Shown: positions 27,340 to 37,922, counted from the first letter of the stretch. The stretch is 64,000 bases of DNA from Exiguobacterium sp. FSL W8-0210 (GCF_038006045.1 NZ_JBBOUK010000001.1:1901001-1965000), one strand, 5' to 3'. Numbers and translations are program-made. The notes: generated from the sequence alone by a model not told the origin.

Positions 27340-28644
27340 TCACATATCCGTGAAATCTTTGATTGCTTCAAGTGCTCGCTCTGCGTAGAGCGCATACTTC
27401 TCAGGTTTTTTCATTCGAACCGGATGACCGACGAGTGCTGGTACCAATCCGAAGTTGGCATTCATTGGCTGGAAGTTCTTCCCTTCCGTCGTCGTGATAT
27501 AGTGCGACATCGCACCCATCATCGTTTCCTGCGGGAACGTAACCGGTTCCGCCTCATTGATGAGACGTGCCGCATTGATTCCTGCTGTTAAGCCGGACGC
27601 TGCTGACTCGACGTACCCTTCGACACCTGTCATTTGACCAGCAAAGAACAAGTCGTCACGTGTACGTGTCTGATACGTTGGTTTCAACAAATTCGGTGAG
27701 TTAACGAACGTGTTACGGTGCATGACACCATAACGGACGATTTCTGCATTCTCAAGACCAGGAATCAAGCGAATGATCCGCTTTTGTTCGCCCCATTTCA
27801 AATGTGTCTGGAAGCCGACAAGGTTGAACAATGTTCCAGCTGAGTTATCCTGACGCAATTGAACGACAGCATATGGTCGTTTGCCTGTCTTCGGATCTTC
27901 CAGTCCGACTGGCTTCATTGGTCCGAACAAGAGTGTTTTCGGTCCGCGAGAAGCGAGAACTTCAAATGGCATACAGCCCTCGAAATAAATCTCTTTTTCA
28001 AATTCCTTCAGTGGGACGACTTCCGCATTGATCAGCTCATCATAGAAGAGCTGGAATTCTTCTTCCGTCATTGGACAATTCAAGTAGGCAGCTTCGCCTT
28101 TATCATATCGTGATTTCAGGTAAACCTTCTCACGATCGATCGTGTCTCCATCGAGAATCGGTGCCGCTGCATCGAAGAAGTATAGGTAATCTTCACCTGT
28201 GAATTGTTTAAGTGATTCCGATAATGCCGCACTCGTCAACGGACCCGTCGCAACGATCGTCGGACCATCTGGAATCGCTTCGATTTCTTCATGATGGACT
28301 GTAACGTTCGGGTGGTTTTTCAACGTTTCCGTCACATATCCTGCGAAGTCATGCCGATCGACAGCAAGTGCTCCACCTGCTGGAACGCTCGCTAAGTCTG
28401 CTGCTTTCATGATCAAGGAATCGAGCTGACGCATCTCTTCCTTTAAGACACCAACTGCGTTCGTTAACTGGTTCGCTCGAAGTGAGTTCGAACAGACGAG
28501 TTCAGCGAATTGGTCTGTATGGTGCGCGGGTGTCTGTTTGACAGGCCGCATTTCATATAAATCTACTTGTACGCCGCGTTTTGCAAGTTGCCATGCTGCT
28601 TCAGAACCTGCAAGTCCCGCGCCGATTACCGTTACACGTTTCAA
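27340..28644 (-). CDS. trmFO: Folate-dependent tRNA uridine-54 methyltransferase TrmFO
   Basis: Makes ribothymidine at position 54 of tRNA using methylene-tetrahydrofolate and FAD. The 434-residue protein begins with the FAD-binding Rossmann motif [12 protein letters not shown]. The segments CSNSLRA and [15 protein letters not shown] are typical of the TrmFO/Gid family. It lies 3 bases after topA, as in Bacillus. Confidence 0.97.
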   Translation of the reverse strand: MKRVTVIGAGLAGSEAAWQLAKRGVQVDLYEMRPVKQTPAHHTDQFAELVCSNSLRANQLTNAVGVLKEEMRQLDSLIMKAADLASVPAGGALAVDRHDFAGYVTETLKNHPNVTVHHEEIEAIPDGPTIVATGPLTSAALSESLKQFTGEDYLYFFDAAAPILDGDTIDREKVYLKSRYDKGEAAYLNCPMTEEEFQLFYDELINAEVVPLKEFEKEIYFEGCMPFEVLASRGPKTLLFGPMKPVGLEDPKTGKRPYAVVQLRQDNSAGTLFNLVGFQTHLKWGEQKRIIRLIPGLENAEIVRYGVMHRNTFVNSPNLLKPTYQTRTRDDLFFAGQMTGVEGYVESAASGLTAGINAARLINEAEPVTFPQETMMGAMSHYITTTEGKNFQPMNANFGLVPALVGHPVRMKKPEKYALYAERALEAIKDFTDM

Positions 28645-28647
28645 CGG

Positions 28648-30744
28648 TTATTCCTCCTCTTGCTCCTGATCGATGCGTGTTTCATGATGTCCACAAGATG
28701 TACATTCTACTTTCACACCGTTCTTGATTTTCTTTTGTACCATCATACTACTACATACCGGACATGGTTCTTCGACCGGTTTATCCCATGAGACGAACTC
28801 ACACTCCGGATAGTTCGAACAACCGTAGAACAAACGTCCTTTTTTACTACGACGTTCGACGATGTCGCCCGTTCTACATGTCGGACACTTCACACCGATC
28901 TCGACTTGGATCGGTTTAGTGTTACGACACTCTGGGAAGTTCGAGCACGCCATGAACTTGCCATAACGACCCATCTTGATGACCATCGGATGACCACAGA
29001 CTTCACAATCTTCTCCAGCCGGTTCATCTTTGATTTCAATCTTCTCGATTTCTGCTTCTGCTCGTGTCAGACGCTTTGCAAAGGACTTATAGATTGGATC
29101 GACGACTTCCGTCCACTGCATGTCACCTTTTTCGATCGCATCGAGTAAAGCTTCCATGTCTGCCGTGAACTGGACAGTGATGAACTCTTGGAAATAGTCG
29201 CTGATCATATCGATGACGAGTTCACCGAGTTCCGTTGGTAAGAATTTCTTCTCTTCAAGCGTCACGTAACCCCGTTTTTGAATCGTATCGAGCGTCGGCG
29301 CATACGTCGACGGACGACCGATACCGAGCTCTTCCATCGCCCGGACGAGACGTGCTTCCGTATAACGCGGCGGTGGTTGTGTAAAGTGTTGTTTCGGTTC
29401 GATTGCTGATTTTTTCAACTCTTCCCCTTCATCGAGTGGAGGAAGTAGTCCTTCCTTGACGTCTGAAACCGCCTCATCATCGGTATCTTCGATGTAAACC
29501 TTCATGAAGCCTGGGAATTTAACAGTTGATCCGTTCGCACGGAACATAACATCGTTCGAGACAAGGTCAATTTTGACGGTATCGAGAATTGCTGGCGCCA
29601 TCTGACTTGCGACGAATCGTTCCCAGATCAGCTTATATAAACGGAATTGGTCACGCGATAGATACGATTTAACGAGTTGTGGTTCACGCATTGTCGAAGT
29701 CGGACGAACCGCTTCGTGCGCATCCTGTGAGTTCGCTGATTTCTTTTCTTTACGTTTCTCGCTTGCGATGTATTCTTTTCCGTACGCCTGCTCAATGAAC
29801 CCGTGTGCTTCGAGGTTCGCCGAATCTGACGTCCGTGTCGAATCGGTACGCATATACGTAATCAAACCGACTGTACCTTCTTTTCCAATTTCGATTCCTT
29901 CGTATAGCTGTTGTGCGATCATCATCGTCTTCTTCGCTCGGAAGTTCAGCTTACGTGCTGCTTCCTGTTGCAAAGAACTCGTCGTAAACGGTAACGCCGG
30001 ATTCCGTTTCCGCTCTTTTTTCGTGACGGAATCAACTGTAAAGTCTTCTGAGAGTTGATTCAAGATTTGATCGACTTCTTCTTGCGAATGAAGTTCACGC
30101 TTCTTGCCATCGACTCCGTAGAAGTTCGCTTCGAGCTTTTCACCGTTTGCATCGAGTTCGAGTTTGATCGTCCAGTATTCTTCAGGCATGAACGCATTGA
30201 TTTCTTGTTCACGATCGATGATCATCTTGACGGCAACGGATTGAACGCGTCCCGCAGATAACCCTTTTTTAATCTTCTTCCATAATAACGGACTCATGCT
30301 GTAACCAACAAGGCGGTCCAAGATACGACGGGCTTGCTGCGCATCGACAAGATCATAGTTGAGCTTGCGTGGTCGCTTGAACGAATCCTTGATGGCATCT
30401 TTCGTGATTTCATTGAAGACGACGCGGCACTCCGTTGATTCATCAACGCCTAATGCTTTAGCTAAATGCCATGCGATCGCTTCCCCTTCACGGTCGGGGT
30501 CGGCTGCGAGATAGATTTTTTGTGCTTTTTTCGCAGCTGTCTTGAGTTCTTTTAAGACCGGACCTTTACCACGGATCGTGATATATTTCGGTTCATAGTC
30601 ATGTTCGACGTCGACTCCCATTTGGCTTTTCGGCAAGTCAATGACGTGCCCCATCGACGCTTTCACGGTATAGTTGGATCCGAGATAACGTTTAATGGTT
30701 TTTGCCTTAGCGGGTGACTCGACGATTACTAGATATTTTGCCAT
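28648..30744 (-). CDS. topA: DNA topoisomerase I
   Basis: A type IA topoisomerase that relaxes negative supercoils. The 698-residue protein has an N-terminal Toprim domain ([10 protein letters not shown]; acidic [10 protein letters not shown] at 80-89), the catalytic Tyr297 in [11 protein letters not shown], and three C-terminal zinc-ribbon modules (pairs CEVC/CSNFPEC, CPTC/CSNYPEC, CPVC/CTSC). It is followed at once by trmFO. Confidence 0.97.
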   Translation of the reverse strand: MAKYLVIVESPAKAKTIKRYLGSNYTVKASMGHVIDLPKSQMGVDVEHDYEPKYITIRGKGPVLKELKTAAKKAQKIYLAADPDREGEAIAWHLAKALGVDESTECRVVFNEITKDAIKDSFKRPRKLNYDLVDAQQARRILDRLVGYSMSPLLWKKIKKGLSAGRVQSVAVKMIIDREQEINAFMPEEYWTIKLELDANGEKLEANFYGVDGKKRELHSQEEVDQILNQLSEDFTVDSVTKKERKRNPALPFTTSSLQQEAARKLNFRAKKTMMIAQQLYEGIEIGKEGTVGLITYMRTDSTRTSDSANLEAHGFIEQAYGKEYIASEKRKEKKSANSQDAHEAVRPTSTMREPQLVKSYLSRDQFRLYKLIWERFVASQMAPAILDTVKIDLVSNDVMFRANGSTVKFPGFMKVYIEDTDDEAVSDVKEGLLPPLDEGEELKKSAIEPKQHFTQPPPRYTEARLVRAMEELGIGRPSTYAPTLDTIQKRGYVTLEEKKFLPTELGELVIDMISDYFQEFITVQFTADMEALLDAIEKGDMQWTEVVDPIYKSFAKRLTRAEAEIEKIEIKDEPAGEDCEVCGHPMVIKMGRYGKFMACSNFPECRNTKPIQVEIGVKCPTCRTGDIVERRSKKGRLFYGCSNYPECEFVSWDKPVEEPCPVCSSMMVQKKIKNGVKVECTSCGHHETRIDQEQEEE

Positions 30745-30790
30745 TGCAATCGCTCCCTATTAGAGGCGTACTCGTATTTTAATCTCACTT

Positions 30791-30820
30791 ATCATAGTAG
30801 TCTCGATTCCCATTTGTCAA
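30791..30820 (-). promoter_or_regulatory. Sigma-A promoter of topA-trmFO overlapping the dprA stop
   Basis: On the minus strand TTGACA (30815-30820) and TATGAT (30791-30796) are spaced by 18 bases. The -10 box contains the TGA stop of dprA. The -35 box is a perfect consensus. Confidence 0.75.
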
Positions 30821-31619
30821 CGTTCAGCCGAATACTTTTTGAAACTTCTTCCGGATCAAGGAGTGGAATCGCTCCTTCTGCGATCAATTGATTCGTTCCG
30901 GTAAAGAACGATTCCGTGGGACAACCCGGCAAACAATAGACATCTTTTCCTTGGTCAAGCGCATGACTGGCAGTATTCATCGTACCGCTTCGTTTCGCCG
31001 CTTCGACGATGATCAATGATGAAGATAATCCAGCAATGATCCGGTTCCGTTCTAGAAATTGAAATTTTTGAATAGGAGTTCCGGGTGGATATTCAGAGAG
31101 AAGAAGACCGTTCGAGAGGATGCGTTCAAAAAGAGAAGCATGGGAAGTAGGATATAGACGATCAAATCCTCCTGCGAGAACCGCAATCGTTGTCTGCTGA
31201 TGTTTTAAGGACAAGCGATGGACGAGGGCATCGATACCATAGGCACCTCCGGAAACGGTGGCGAGATCTGGATGAAAGAAGGGTTGCAAGAAACGCATGC
31301 GGGAAAGATGGTGCGGTGAGGGGGTTCGACTACCGATGATACTGACGCGTGGAAGTGTTAGGCGGGACGGATCACCGCGGTAAAAGAGGGCATAGACCGG
31401 TTGAGGGATCGTCAGTAACACAGTCGGAAACAGTGGATCTCCTTTGACTAGAATCGACTCTTCGATCCAATCAAGCTGTAATGCTTGTTCATACCGTTTT
31501 CGAAGACGCGTCGAAACGGGTAATTCATGACTTGGAACGATTCCGAATTGCTCAATCAATCGGACGATCGTGTACGGTACCTGACACATGGCGAAGCGGA
31601 CATACAGTTCACGTTTCAT
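30792..31619 (-). CDS. dprA: DNA processing protein DprA/Smf
   Basis: Loads RecA on incoming single-stranded DNA during transformation. The Rossmann-like core shows IIGSRTPS, VSGGAYGIDALVH, LAGGFDRLYPTSH, LSEYPPG and FLERNRIIAGLSS. The 275-residue protein is slightly shorter than usual; the N-terminal SAM-like part is short and the C-terminal winged helix is missing or very small. An AAGGAG site lies ten bases before the ATG. Confidence 0.94.
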   Translation of the reverse strand: MKRELYVRFAMCQVPYTIVRLIEQFGIVPSHELPVSTRLRKRYEQALQLDWIEESILVKGDPLFPTVLLTIPQPVYALFYRGDPSRLTLPRVSIIGSRTPSPHHLSRMRFLQPFFHPDLATVSGGAYGIDALVHRLSLKHQQTTIAVLAGGFDRLYPTSHASLFERILSNGLLLSEYPPGTPIQKFQFLERNRIIAGLSSSLIIVEAAKRSGTMNTASHALDQGKDVYCLPGCPTESFFTGTNQLIAEGAIPLLDPEEVSKSIRLNVDKWESRLL

Positions 31620-31657
31620 GAGATCAGCGCTCCTTATTTAAGCTTCTTATTTATATA

Positions 31658-31698
31658 GAAGAAAGCCGTCCTGATTTGATCAGGACAGCTTCTTTTTT
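31658..31698 (-). terminator. Terminator after sucD
   Basis: GTCCTGAT and ATCAGGAC, extended by GAAGC/GCTTTC, form a stable hairpin around CAA in the sucD-dprA gap. The minus strand is followed by TTTCTTC and the plus strand by seven T, so it can act in both directions. Confidence 0.8.
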
Positions 31699-31702
31699 TG
31701 AT

Positions 31703-32620
31703 TTATTTGACTGTGCTGTTCGTCACGCACTCGTCATAGATCCCTGCTTCTTTGATGACACGGATTAACGTCTCACCAATGACAGCTGGTGTTTCTGCCA
31801 CTTCGATTCCGTTTGCACGGAGTGTCTTGATTTTTTCAGCAGCTGTTCCTTTACCGCCAGATATGATCGCACCTGCGTGACCCATCCGTTTGCCGGCAGG
31901 AGCTGTTTGACCACCGATGAAACCAATGACTGGTTTCGTCATGTTCGCTTTGACCCACTCAGCTGCTTCTTCTTCAGCTGTTCCACCGATTTCCCCTAAC
32001 ATGATAACGGCTTTTGTTTCTGGATCTTCATTGAATGCTTTGAGCGTATCGATGAAGTCCGTTCCATTGACCGGGTCGCCCCCGATACCAACAGCTGTCG
32101 ATTGACCGATGCCAGCCGTCGTTAATTGATGGACAGCTTCATATGTCAAAGTCCCAGAACGTGAGACGATACCGACATGACCTGGTGTATGGATGTATCC
32201 TGGCATGATACCAAGTTTCGCGACACCTGGAGTGATGACGCCCGGGCAGTTCGGTCCGATGAGACGAACTGGTTTTCCTTCGAGGTAACGTTTTACTTTG
32301 ACCATATCAAGAACTGGAATACCTTCCGTGATACAGATGATCAACGCGATGTTCGCATCTGCTGCTTCCATGATTGCATCCGCTGCGAATGCTGGTGGTA
32401 CGTAGATGATCGATGCGTTCGCACCTGTTTTGTCGACCGCTTGTGCGACCGTATCGAAGACAGGAACACCACCAAGTACTTCCGTACCGCCTTTTCCTGG
32501 TGTGACACCACCTACGAGGTTTGTTCCGTAGTCGATCATCTGTTCACCATGGAACATCCCTTGATTACCTGTAATCCCTTGAATAATGACTTTCGTCGAT
32601 TCGTTCACCCAAATACTCAT
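31703..32620 (-). CDS. sucD: Succinyl-CoA synthetase alpha subunit
   Basis: TCA-cycle enzyme, alpha chain, 305 residues. The CoA-binding N-terminus has [15 protein letters not shown] and [12 protein letters not shown]. The phosphorylated His is in [15 protein letters not shown]. It lies 13 bases after sucC and pairs with it. Confidence 0.97.
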   Translation of the reverse strand: MSIWVNESTKVIIQGITGNQGMFHGEQMIDYGTNLVGGVTPGKGGTEVLGGVPVFDTVAQAVDKTGANASIIYVPPAFAADAIMEAADANIALIICITEGIPVLDMVKVKRYLEGKPVRLIGPNCPGVITPGVAKLGIMPGYIHTPGHVGIVSRSGTLTYEAVHQLTTAGIGQSTAVGIGGDPVNGTDFIDTLKAFNEDPETKAVIMLGEIGGTAEEEAAEWVKANMTKPVIGFIGGQTAPAGKRMGHAGAIISGGKGTAAEKIKTLRANGIEVAETPAVIGETLIRVIKEAGIYDECVTNSTVK

Positions 32621-32633
32621 CTTTAGCTCCCCC

Positions 32634-33794
32634 TTACTTCACGAGCGCAGCAATTTTTTCTGCGCCGTCTGCCATTGATGTAGCTGCTGTAATCGCTAGA
32701 CCTGAATCTTTGAGAATTTGTTTTCCTGCATCAACGTTCGTCCCTTCAAGACGAACGACGAGCGGCAATTCGAGACCGACTTCTTTTGTCGCCGCAACGA
32801 TACCTTCTGCGATGACGTCACATTTCATGATTCCACCGAAAATGTTAACGAAAATCCCTTTAACGTTCTCATCCGACAAGATCAGTTTGAAGGCTTCTGT
32901 TACCTTCTCCTTCGTCGCACCACCACCGACATCAAGGAAGTTCGCAGGATCACCACTGAAGTGTTTGATGATATCCATCGTTGCCATGGCAAGACCAGCA
33001 CCATTGACGAGGCAGCCGATATTTCCATCGAGCGCGATGTAGTTCAAATCACTCTTCGATGCTTCGACTTCGCGTGGATCTTCTTCTGTTTCATCACGTA
33101 ACGCCACGATGTCCGCATGACGATATAATGCGTTCGAGTCGAAGTTCAACTTCGCGTCCAGCGCGAGAACTTCGCCATCCTTCGTCGTAACGAGTGGGTT
33201 AATTTCTGCGATTGAACAATCCTTGTCGACGAAGAAATTATAAAGTTTCGTGACCATACCGACGAACTTGTTGACGAGCTTCACAGGAACACCCATTGCG
33301 AACGCAAGTTTACGCGCTTGGAATCCTTGAAGACCAACTGCAGGATCGACGACTTCTTTAATGATTTTTTCCGGTGTCGCTTCCGCCACCTCTTCGATGT
33401 CCATACCACCTTCGCTTGATCCCATGATGACGACACGTCCTGTCACACGATCAAGTACGATTCCAAGATAGTATTCTTTATCAATCGCACAGCCTTCTTC
33501 GACGAGAAGACGTTGAACGACTTTTCCTTCGGGACCTGTTTGGTGCGTGACGAGCGTTTTGCCGAGTAACTCCGTCGCATATTCCTTCACTTCTTCTTGC
33601 GATTTCGCAAGCTTGACGCCACCTGCTTTACCGCGTCCCCCCGCGTGAATTTGAGCTTTGACGACTTTAATCGGGCCTGACAATTGTTCTGATGCATCGA
33701 CCGCCTCTTCGACGGTGAAGGCTGCGATTCCGTTTGGTACGGGTACCCCGTACGAACGAAGTAATTCTTTTGCCTGATACTCATGTACATTCAT
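32634..33794 (-). CDS. sucC: Succinyl-CoA synthetase beta subunit
   Basis: The ATP-grasp beta chain, 386 residues. It begins [20 protein letters not shown] and contains [17 protein letters not shown] and the loop [17 protein letters not shown]. The AGGGGG site lies nearby. A promoter with an overlapping cre-like site controls the pair. Confidence 0.97.
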   Translation of the reverse strand: MNVHEYQAKELLRSYGVPVPNGIAAFTVEEAVDASEQLSGPIKVVKAQIHAGGRGKAGGVKLAKSQEEVKEYATELLGKTLVTHQTGPEGKVVQRLLVEEGCAIDKEYYLGIVLDRVTGRVVIMGSSEGGMDIEEVAEATPEKIIKEVVDPAVGLQGFQARKLAFAMGVPVKLVNKFVGMVTKLYNFFVDKDCSIAEINPLVTTKDGEVLALDAKLNFDSNALYRHADIVALRDETEEDPREVEASKSDLNYIALDGNIGCLVNGAGLAMATMDIIKHFSGDPANFLDVGGGATKEKVTEAFKLILSDENVKGIFVNIFGGIMKCDVIAEGIVAATKEVGLELPLVVRLEGTNVDAGKQILKDSGLAITAATSMADGAEKIAALVK

Positions 33795-33833
33795 GAAAAA
33801 ATCCCCCTTAACCCCTTTAGTTTCGGCTCTTTC

Positions 33834-33862
33834 ATTGTAGTTAAAATTGGAAGCGCTGTCTA
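33834..33862 (-). promoter_or_regulatory. Sigma-A promoter of sucCD with overlapping CcpA (cre) site
   Basis: On the minus strand TAGACA (33857-33862) and TACAAT (33834-33839) are spaced by 17 bases. On the plus strand TTGGAAGCGCTGTCT (33847-33861) matches the cre consensus WTGNAARCGNWWWCA at 13 of 15 positions and covers the -35 box and part of the spacer. Repression by CcpA on good carbon sources is the natural inference. Confidence 0.65.
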
Positions 33863-33881
33863 TCGTTATCGACCGAAAGCT

Positions 33882-34142
33882 TTATTTTTTCAGAATTCCA
33901 TCTTGATCAAGACGATATAAAAAGGCGAATAATTCGGCAATGACACCGTATAGTTCTTCTGGGATCTGTTCTGATACTTGAACAGCATCCAGTAACGTCA
34001 TCAACGTTTCGTCCTGCCGGATCGGAATATCATGTTTTAATGCCTCTTCTAAAATCCGTTCTGCGATGTGTTCCGATCCCTTAGCAACGACTTTTGGGGC
34101 ATGCATCTGTTCTTCGTATGATAGAGCTATTGCTTTTTTCAT
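33882..34142 (-). CDS. ylqH: FlhB C-terminal-domain-like protein YlqH
   Basis: An 86-residue protein that resembles only the cytoplasmic C-terminal domain of FlhB. The KVVAKGSEHIAERILEEA stretch matches IVVAKGVDAVAFRIREKA of the full-length FlhB in this window, and IPEELYGVIAELFAFLYRL matches its end. It has no membrane segments and lacks NPTH. It overlaps ylqG by 4 bases. Function is unknown. Confidence 0.88.
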   Translation of the reverse strand: MKKAIALSYEEQMHAPKVVAKGSEHIAERILEEALKHDIPIRQDETLMTLLDAVQVSEQIPEELYGVIAELFAFLYRLDQDGILKK

Positions 34143-35005
34143 ATATGAAGATCCACCCTTCCGTTACGCGTTGAGATATCATGCGGTACGCGCTCTTTGG
34201 TCTGTTCAACCCAATCGAATCGCGTCAATGCATAGCCTTGTTCCTCAAGACGAGTCTGGATTTGCGGTGTGTAGGCTTGCATGAACGTATTGACGTGCGC
34301 ATTTGGATGAAAGACGGAAATCGAAACATTTCGGTCTGCGATCAAGACGTCGACAGCGACCTCACCGAGCGTTGGTAATTGAAGATATAAGACGACACGG
34401 GCATGATTCGGATCAAACGTCCGTTCGAACGGTGCTTCCATCATGAGATCCACATCTTCGAATGGTCCAAATTGAGGTAATTGAAATAAATAGACTCCTT
34501 TCCCTGTTTCGTTCGTTGCTTGGACGAGTTGTTGCGCTAAAATCTGATCACTCGTCTTTCGATCAAGCGTTCGACCTGTCTCGTCACCCTTTGCCAGTTG
34601 AACGAGTTCGGTAAGGGCGTGTTTTAACTGCTTCGCTTCTCCTTCCGTCACCGGTTGACCAATTTGCCTTAGGAGTTCCCGTGTTTCCGCAGTCGGTACC
34701 GTCTGGCGTTGTAAAAAGGAGTCGAGTAACTGGGGGAGAGCCGACTTTTGCGGAACAGACTCGGTCGAGATGATTTTTAAAACCGGTTGTCCCTCTGCTG
34801 AAACGACTTGGAAGCGATACATGTTCCCTTCTTTTAGTTCAGCCGTCGTTCCTGCCGTCAAGACGCGTTGACCGACTTGGAGTTCCATTAATCCGTCGGG
34901 CAACAGCTTCAATACTTTACCGACGATGTTTGCGCCTTCCCGTAACGGTAGGTTCGCATGATCGATGATTTTAAATGGAAGTAAGGCACGATGTTCGATT
35001 TGCAT
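34139..35005 (-). CDS. ylqG: FliK-C-like protein YlqG
   Basis: A 288-residue protein of unknown role that sits before the FlhB-like gene, as ylqG does in Bacillus. The C-terminal part (about 195-270) shows the FliK C-terminal pattern: LYLQLPTLGEVAVDVLI, a short beta stretch and a helix-rich end ending in an LEEQGYAL segment. The N-terminal domain is beta-rich (GANIVGKVLKLLPDGLMELQ). The FliK relation is my own pattern match. Confidence 0.8.
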   Translation of the reverse strand: MQIEHRALLPFKIIDHANLPLREGANIVGKVLKLLPDGLMELQVGQRVLTAGTTAELKEGNMYRFQVVSAEGQPVLKIISTESVPQKSALPQLLDSFLQRQTVPTAETRELLRQIGQPVTEGEAKQLKHALTELVQLAKGDETGRTLDRKTSDQILAQQLVQATNETGKGVYLFQLPQFGPFEDVDLMMEAPFERTFDPNHARVVLYLQLPTLGEVAVDVLIADRNVSISVFHPNAHVNTFMQAYTPQIQTRLEEQGYALTRFDWVEQTKERVPHDISTRNGRVDLHI

Positions 35006-35017
35006 GCTCGATTCCTC

Positions 35018-35770
35018 CTAAAGACGTTCTTTGACAGGACGGAATGTTTTCCGGTGAATCGGTGTGACGCCCAGTGTATCGAGCGCTTGTAAATGTATGG
35101 GTGTTCCGTAACCTGCGTGTGTTTCAAATCCATATCCCGGATACTCGATTGCGTATTGTTCCATCATCGCATCTCGTGTCTCTTTCGCAACGACACTTGC
35201 AGCAGCAATCGAGACACTTCGCGCATCTCCTTTGATAAGAGAGAGTTGTGGTGTATCGTCGTCGAGTGTCATCGCATCGACAAGTAAGGCATCCGGTTGC
35301 AATTGGTGTACTGCGTCTTGCATCGCCCGTTTCGATGCTTGATAGATGTTGATTTCGTCGATTTCAGCCGGTTCGATGATGCCGATTGCAATCTCAGCCA
35401 CTTCTTGCAGATGCTTCAGTGCCGCTTGCCGCTGTACTTTACTCATCTGTTTTGAATCCGTTAGTCCTGGATGATAGAATCCGTCTGGTAAGATGACAGC
35501 TGCTGCGACGACCGGACCAGCTAGTGGACCTCGCCCGACTTCGTCCACTCCTGCAATTCGAACGTATCCTTGCTGACGATACTCGTCTTCAAATGCGAGT
35601 CGTTCCTTGAAATCGATCCGTTGCTGCTCTTCGTGCGCAAATCGTCGTTCTGTCTGACGAAACAGTGTATGCACCCCTTTTCGCGTATCTGACGCCAGTT
35701 CCTGCTTTAACTGAATAAATTCTTCTAGTGTTGCTTTTTGCAATCGTTCTTTTAATTCTGCTATCTTCAT
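35018..35770 (-). CDS. rnhB: Ribonuclease HII
   Basis: Removes ribonucleotides and RNA primers from DNA. The 250-residue protein has an N-terminal extension of about 68 residues and the active-site motif AGVDEVGRGPLAGPV near 69-83. A second acidic position lies in LLVDAMTL and the GDARSVSIAAASVVAK segment is typical. It sits between rbgA and ylqG. Confidence 0.96.
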   Translation of the reverse strand: MKIAELKERLQKATLEEFIQLKQELASDTRKGVHTLFRQTERRFAHEEQQRIDFKERLAFEDEYRQQGYVRIAGVDEVGRGPLAGPVVAAAVILPDGFYHPGLTDSKQMSKVQRQAALKHLQEVAEIAIGIIEPAEIDEINIYQASKRAMQDAVHQLQPDALLVDAMTLDDDTPQLSLIKGDARSVSIAAASVVAKETRDAMMEQYAIEYPGYGFETHAGYGTPIHLQALDTLGVTPIHRKTFRPVKERL

Positions 35771-35785
35771 ACATCCTGCTCCTTT

Positions 35786-35818
35786 GAAAAAAACTTGGAC
35801 ATCAAAGGATGTCCAAGT
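35786..35818 (-). terminator. Terminator between rbgA and rnhB
   Basis: ACTTGGACATC and GATGTCCAAGT form a perfect 11-bp stem with a CTTT loop, followed on the minus strand by seven T. It starts four bases after the rbgA stop. The T-tract ends directly before the rnhB ribosome binding site AAAGGAG. Confidence 0.85.
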
Positions 35819-35821
35819 CCG

Positions 35822-36685
35822 TTATGCATGCGTTTCCCACTCTTCGACCGTTTCAAGCGTCACTCGACCTAACTTTTCCGTTCGTAGTTCATGCAGGAGC
35901 ATTTCGCTCGTCCGCTCGAAATCGACATAGCCACCTGAGACGAAACCACGTTTTTTACCGATTGCTTCGAGTACATCAACCGCTTCTCCCGATACTTCGT
36001 CGAGACGATAGCGCTCACGCAATTGCTCCGGATACCGTGTCTTTAGCTCACGAAGGGCAAATAGCGCGATATCGTCGATGTTTAAGATATCATCCTTGAT
36101 CGCTCCTGTCGCTGCTAACCGATACCCGACGACTTGATCGTCGAACTTCGGCCAGAGGATACCTGGTGTATCGAGTAATTCCATCTCACCTGTCTTCATC
36201 TTGATCCACTGCTGGCGTTTCGTCACACCTGGACGGTCACCCGTGATTGCGATATTTCGACCGGCAAGTCGATTGATGAGCGTCGATTTCCCGACGTTCG
36301 GAATGCCGATGATCAAGGCACGGATCGCACTCGGGTTCCGACCCTTCTCCCGCATCCGTGCGTGTTTTTCTTTCATTAGTCGTAAAGCGCCCTCATGGAT
36401 TTGATTCAATCCTTTATTGTGCTTCGCATCAACCGCCACGACATCGACACCATCTGCTCGTAATGCCTGCATCCATTGCTCCGTCACTCGTTTGTCTGCC
36501 ATATCCGCCTTGTTGAGGACGATCAGTCGCGGTTTACCTGCCGTAATCTGTTCGACCATCGGGTTACGGCTCGACATCGGAAGACGTGCATCGACGAGTT
36601 CGATCACCACATCGATCAACTTTAATTTTTCTGTGACTTCCCGACGTGCTTTGGCCATGTGACCGGGGAACCATTGAATCGTCAT
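35822..36685 (-). CDS. rbgA: Ribosome biogenesis GTPase RbgA (YlqF)
   Basis: A circularly permuted GTPase for late 50S subunit assembly. The order is G4 LNKADM, G1 [12 protein letters not shown] and G3 DTPGIL. The N-terminus [17 protein letters not shown] is typical. The start was placed here because GAGGTG lies six bases upstream; a longer frame adds 21 residues without a site. Length is 287. Confidence 0.96.
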   Translation of the reverse strand: MTIQWFPGHMAKARREVTEKLKLIDVVIELVDARLPMSSRNPMVEQITAGKPRLIVLNKADMADKRVTEQWMQALRADGVDVVAVDAKHNKGLNQIHEGALRLMKEKHARMREKGRNPSAIRALIIGIPNVGKSTLINRLAGRNIAITGDRPGVTKRQQWIKMKTGEMELLDTPGILWPKFDDQVVGYRLAATGAIKDDILNIDDIALFALRELKTRYPEQLRERYRLDEVSGEAVDVLEAIGKKRGFVSGGYVDFERTSEMLLHELRTEKLGRVTLETVEEWETHA

Positions 36686-36780
36686 ATCCTTCACCTCTTT
36701 CATATATTCCTGGACTTCTTGCTGATCATACGATACATGAAAAAACATCCACTCCCTAGTATACGCAACTTAAGACAAGA

Positions 36781-36828
36781 AAAGAAGATGAGCTGCTTAC
36801 TTTTAACGGCAAGCGTCTCATCTTCTTT
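36781..36828 (-). terminator. Terminator after lepB
   Basis: AAAGAAGATGAG and CTCATCTTCTTT pair, with a GCTT/AAGC inner stem, four bases past the lepB stop. The minus strand continues TTCTTGTCTT. Confidence 0.75.
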
Positions 36829-36832
36829 CGTT

Positions 36833-37381
36833 TTAATCGACAGAGCGTACATCATTGAATGGATAGAAGACGAAGTTCGTCGTTCCGACGATTTGTTCTT
36901 CATCCACGAAACCGATATCACGACTATCTTTTGAATTTTGACGATTGTCTCCCATGACGAATACTTTCCCTTTTGGAACAGTCGTCTCTCCTGTTCGCTC
37001 TTCAAGCGTGAAGTCTTCTGTCAATGGCACACCACTCATCTGGGCTTTGTATTCTTTCAGATACGGTTCGGCGACTTTCTTATCGTTGACATACAACGTA
37101 TCGTCTTTGTAATACATCGTATCTCCCGGAACAGCGATGACCCGTTTGATGTAGTCACGCGTTTCCGTTGCATGGAAGACAACGATATCGCCTCTTTCTG
37201 GTTCATTAAAATAGTACGGGACCTTATTGACGATCATTCGATCCGCATTGTGTAAGGTCGGCATCATCGATTCCCCATCAACGATGACAGGTACGAACAG
37301 GAACGTTCGAATGATGAACGCGATGACGAGCGCTACGACGAGCGCCTTTACCCAACTGAATAACTCCTTCACGAATTCCAC
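36833..37381 (-). CDS. lepB: Type I signal peptidase
   Basis: Cleaves signal peptides at the membrane. The 182-residue protein has one N-terminal membrane helix (about 12-32), the catalytic Ser in DGESMMPTL, the catalytic Lys in DYIKRVIAVPGD and the final GDNRQNSKDSRDIG box. It has its own terminator and lies between rplS and rbgA. Confidence 0.96.
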   Translation of the reverse strand: MEFVKELFSWVKALVVALVIAFIIRTFLFVPVIVDGESMMPTLHNADRMIVNKVPYYFNEPERGDIVVFHATETRDYIKRVIAVPGDTMYYKDDTLYVNDKKVAEPYLKEYKAQMSGVPLTEDFTLEERTGETTVPKGKVFVMGDNRQNSKDSRDIGFVDEEQIVGTTNFVFYPFNDVRSVD

Positions 37382-37431
37382 TCCCTTGATTAACGCAATT
37401 TCTTCCTAAGGACTAGTATACGCATAAACTG

Positions 37432-37466
37432 CAAAAAAAAGAAGCTTGTCCGGAGACAAGCCACTT
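37432..37466 (-). terminator. Terminator after rplS
   Basis: GGCTTGTC-TCCG-GACAAGC followed by TTCTTTTTTTT on the minus strand is a textbook intrinsic terminator. It starts about 15 bases after the rplS stop. Confidence 0.9.
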
Positions 37467-37476
37467 TTTCACATGA

Positions 37477-37830
37477 TTAACGACGAATTTCTTTAATACG
37501 CGCCGCTTTACCACGAAGGTTACGGAGGTAGTAAAGTTTCGCACGACGGACTTTACCGTAGCGAACGACTTCGATTTGTGCAACACGTGGTGAGTGGAGC
37601 GGGAAAGCACGCTCAACGCCAACTCCGTAAGAAATTTTACGGACTGTGAATGTTTCACTGATGCCGCCACCGTGACGTTTGATGACTACGCCTTCGAAGA
37701 GCTGAATACGCTCACGCGTACCCTCGACGACTTTAACGTGTACACGGACTGTATCCCCAGGACGGAACGCAGGGACGTCTGACTTGATTTGTTCTTGTGT
37801 AAGTTCACGGAACAATTGTTGTGTGTTCAT
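37477..37830 (-). CDS. rplS: Ribosomal protein L19
   Basis: A 117-residue ribosomal protein. It has the conserved segments [25 protein letters not shown] and [19 protein letters not shown]. It has its own structured leader upstream and a strong terminator downstream. Confidence 0.97.
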   Translation of the reverse strand: MNTQQLFRELTQEQIKSDVPAFRPGDTVRVHVKVVEGTRERIQLFEGVVIKRHGGGISETFTVRKISYGVGVERAFPLHSPRVAQIEVVRYGKVRRAKLYYLRNLRGKAARIKEIRR

Positions 37831-37852
37831 GAATGATTTCTCCTTTTTTCAC

Positions 37853-37922
37853 CAATGTTCTTATCTTCATTTGCTTCAAGCATCCGACAGCGGAACATCG
37901 TTAATGGGTGGCTTTTGCCACA
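37853..37922 (-). ncRNA. Candidate L19 leader (ribosomal protein autoregulatory RNA)
   Basis: In the 112-base gap before rplS, ATGTTC (37893-37898 complement) and GAACAT (37855-37860 complement) close a stem around a conserved-looking CGCTGTCGGATGC element. A separate GTGGC-AAAA-GCCAC hairpin (37909-37922) precedes it. Such leaders are known before rplS in low-GC Gram-positives. The assignment comes from position and pairing only. Confidence 0.5.
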
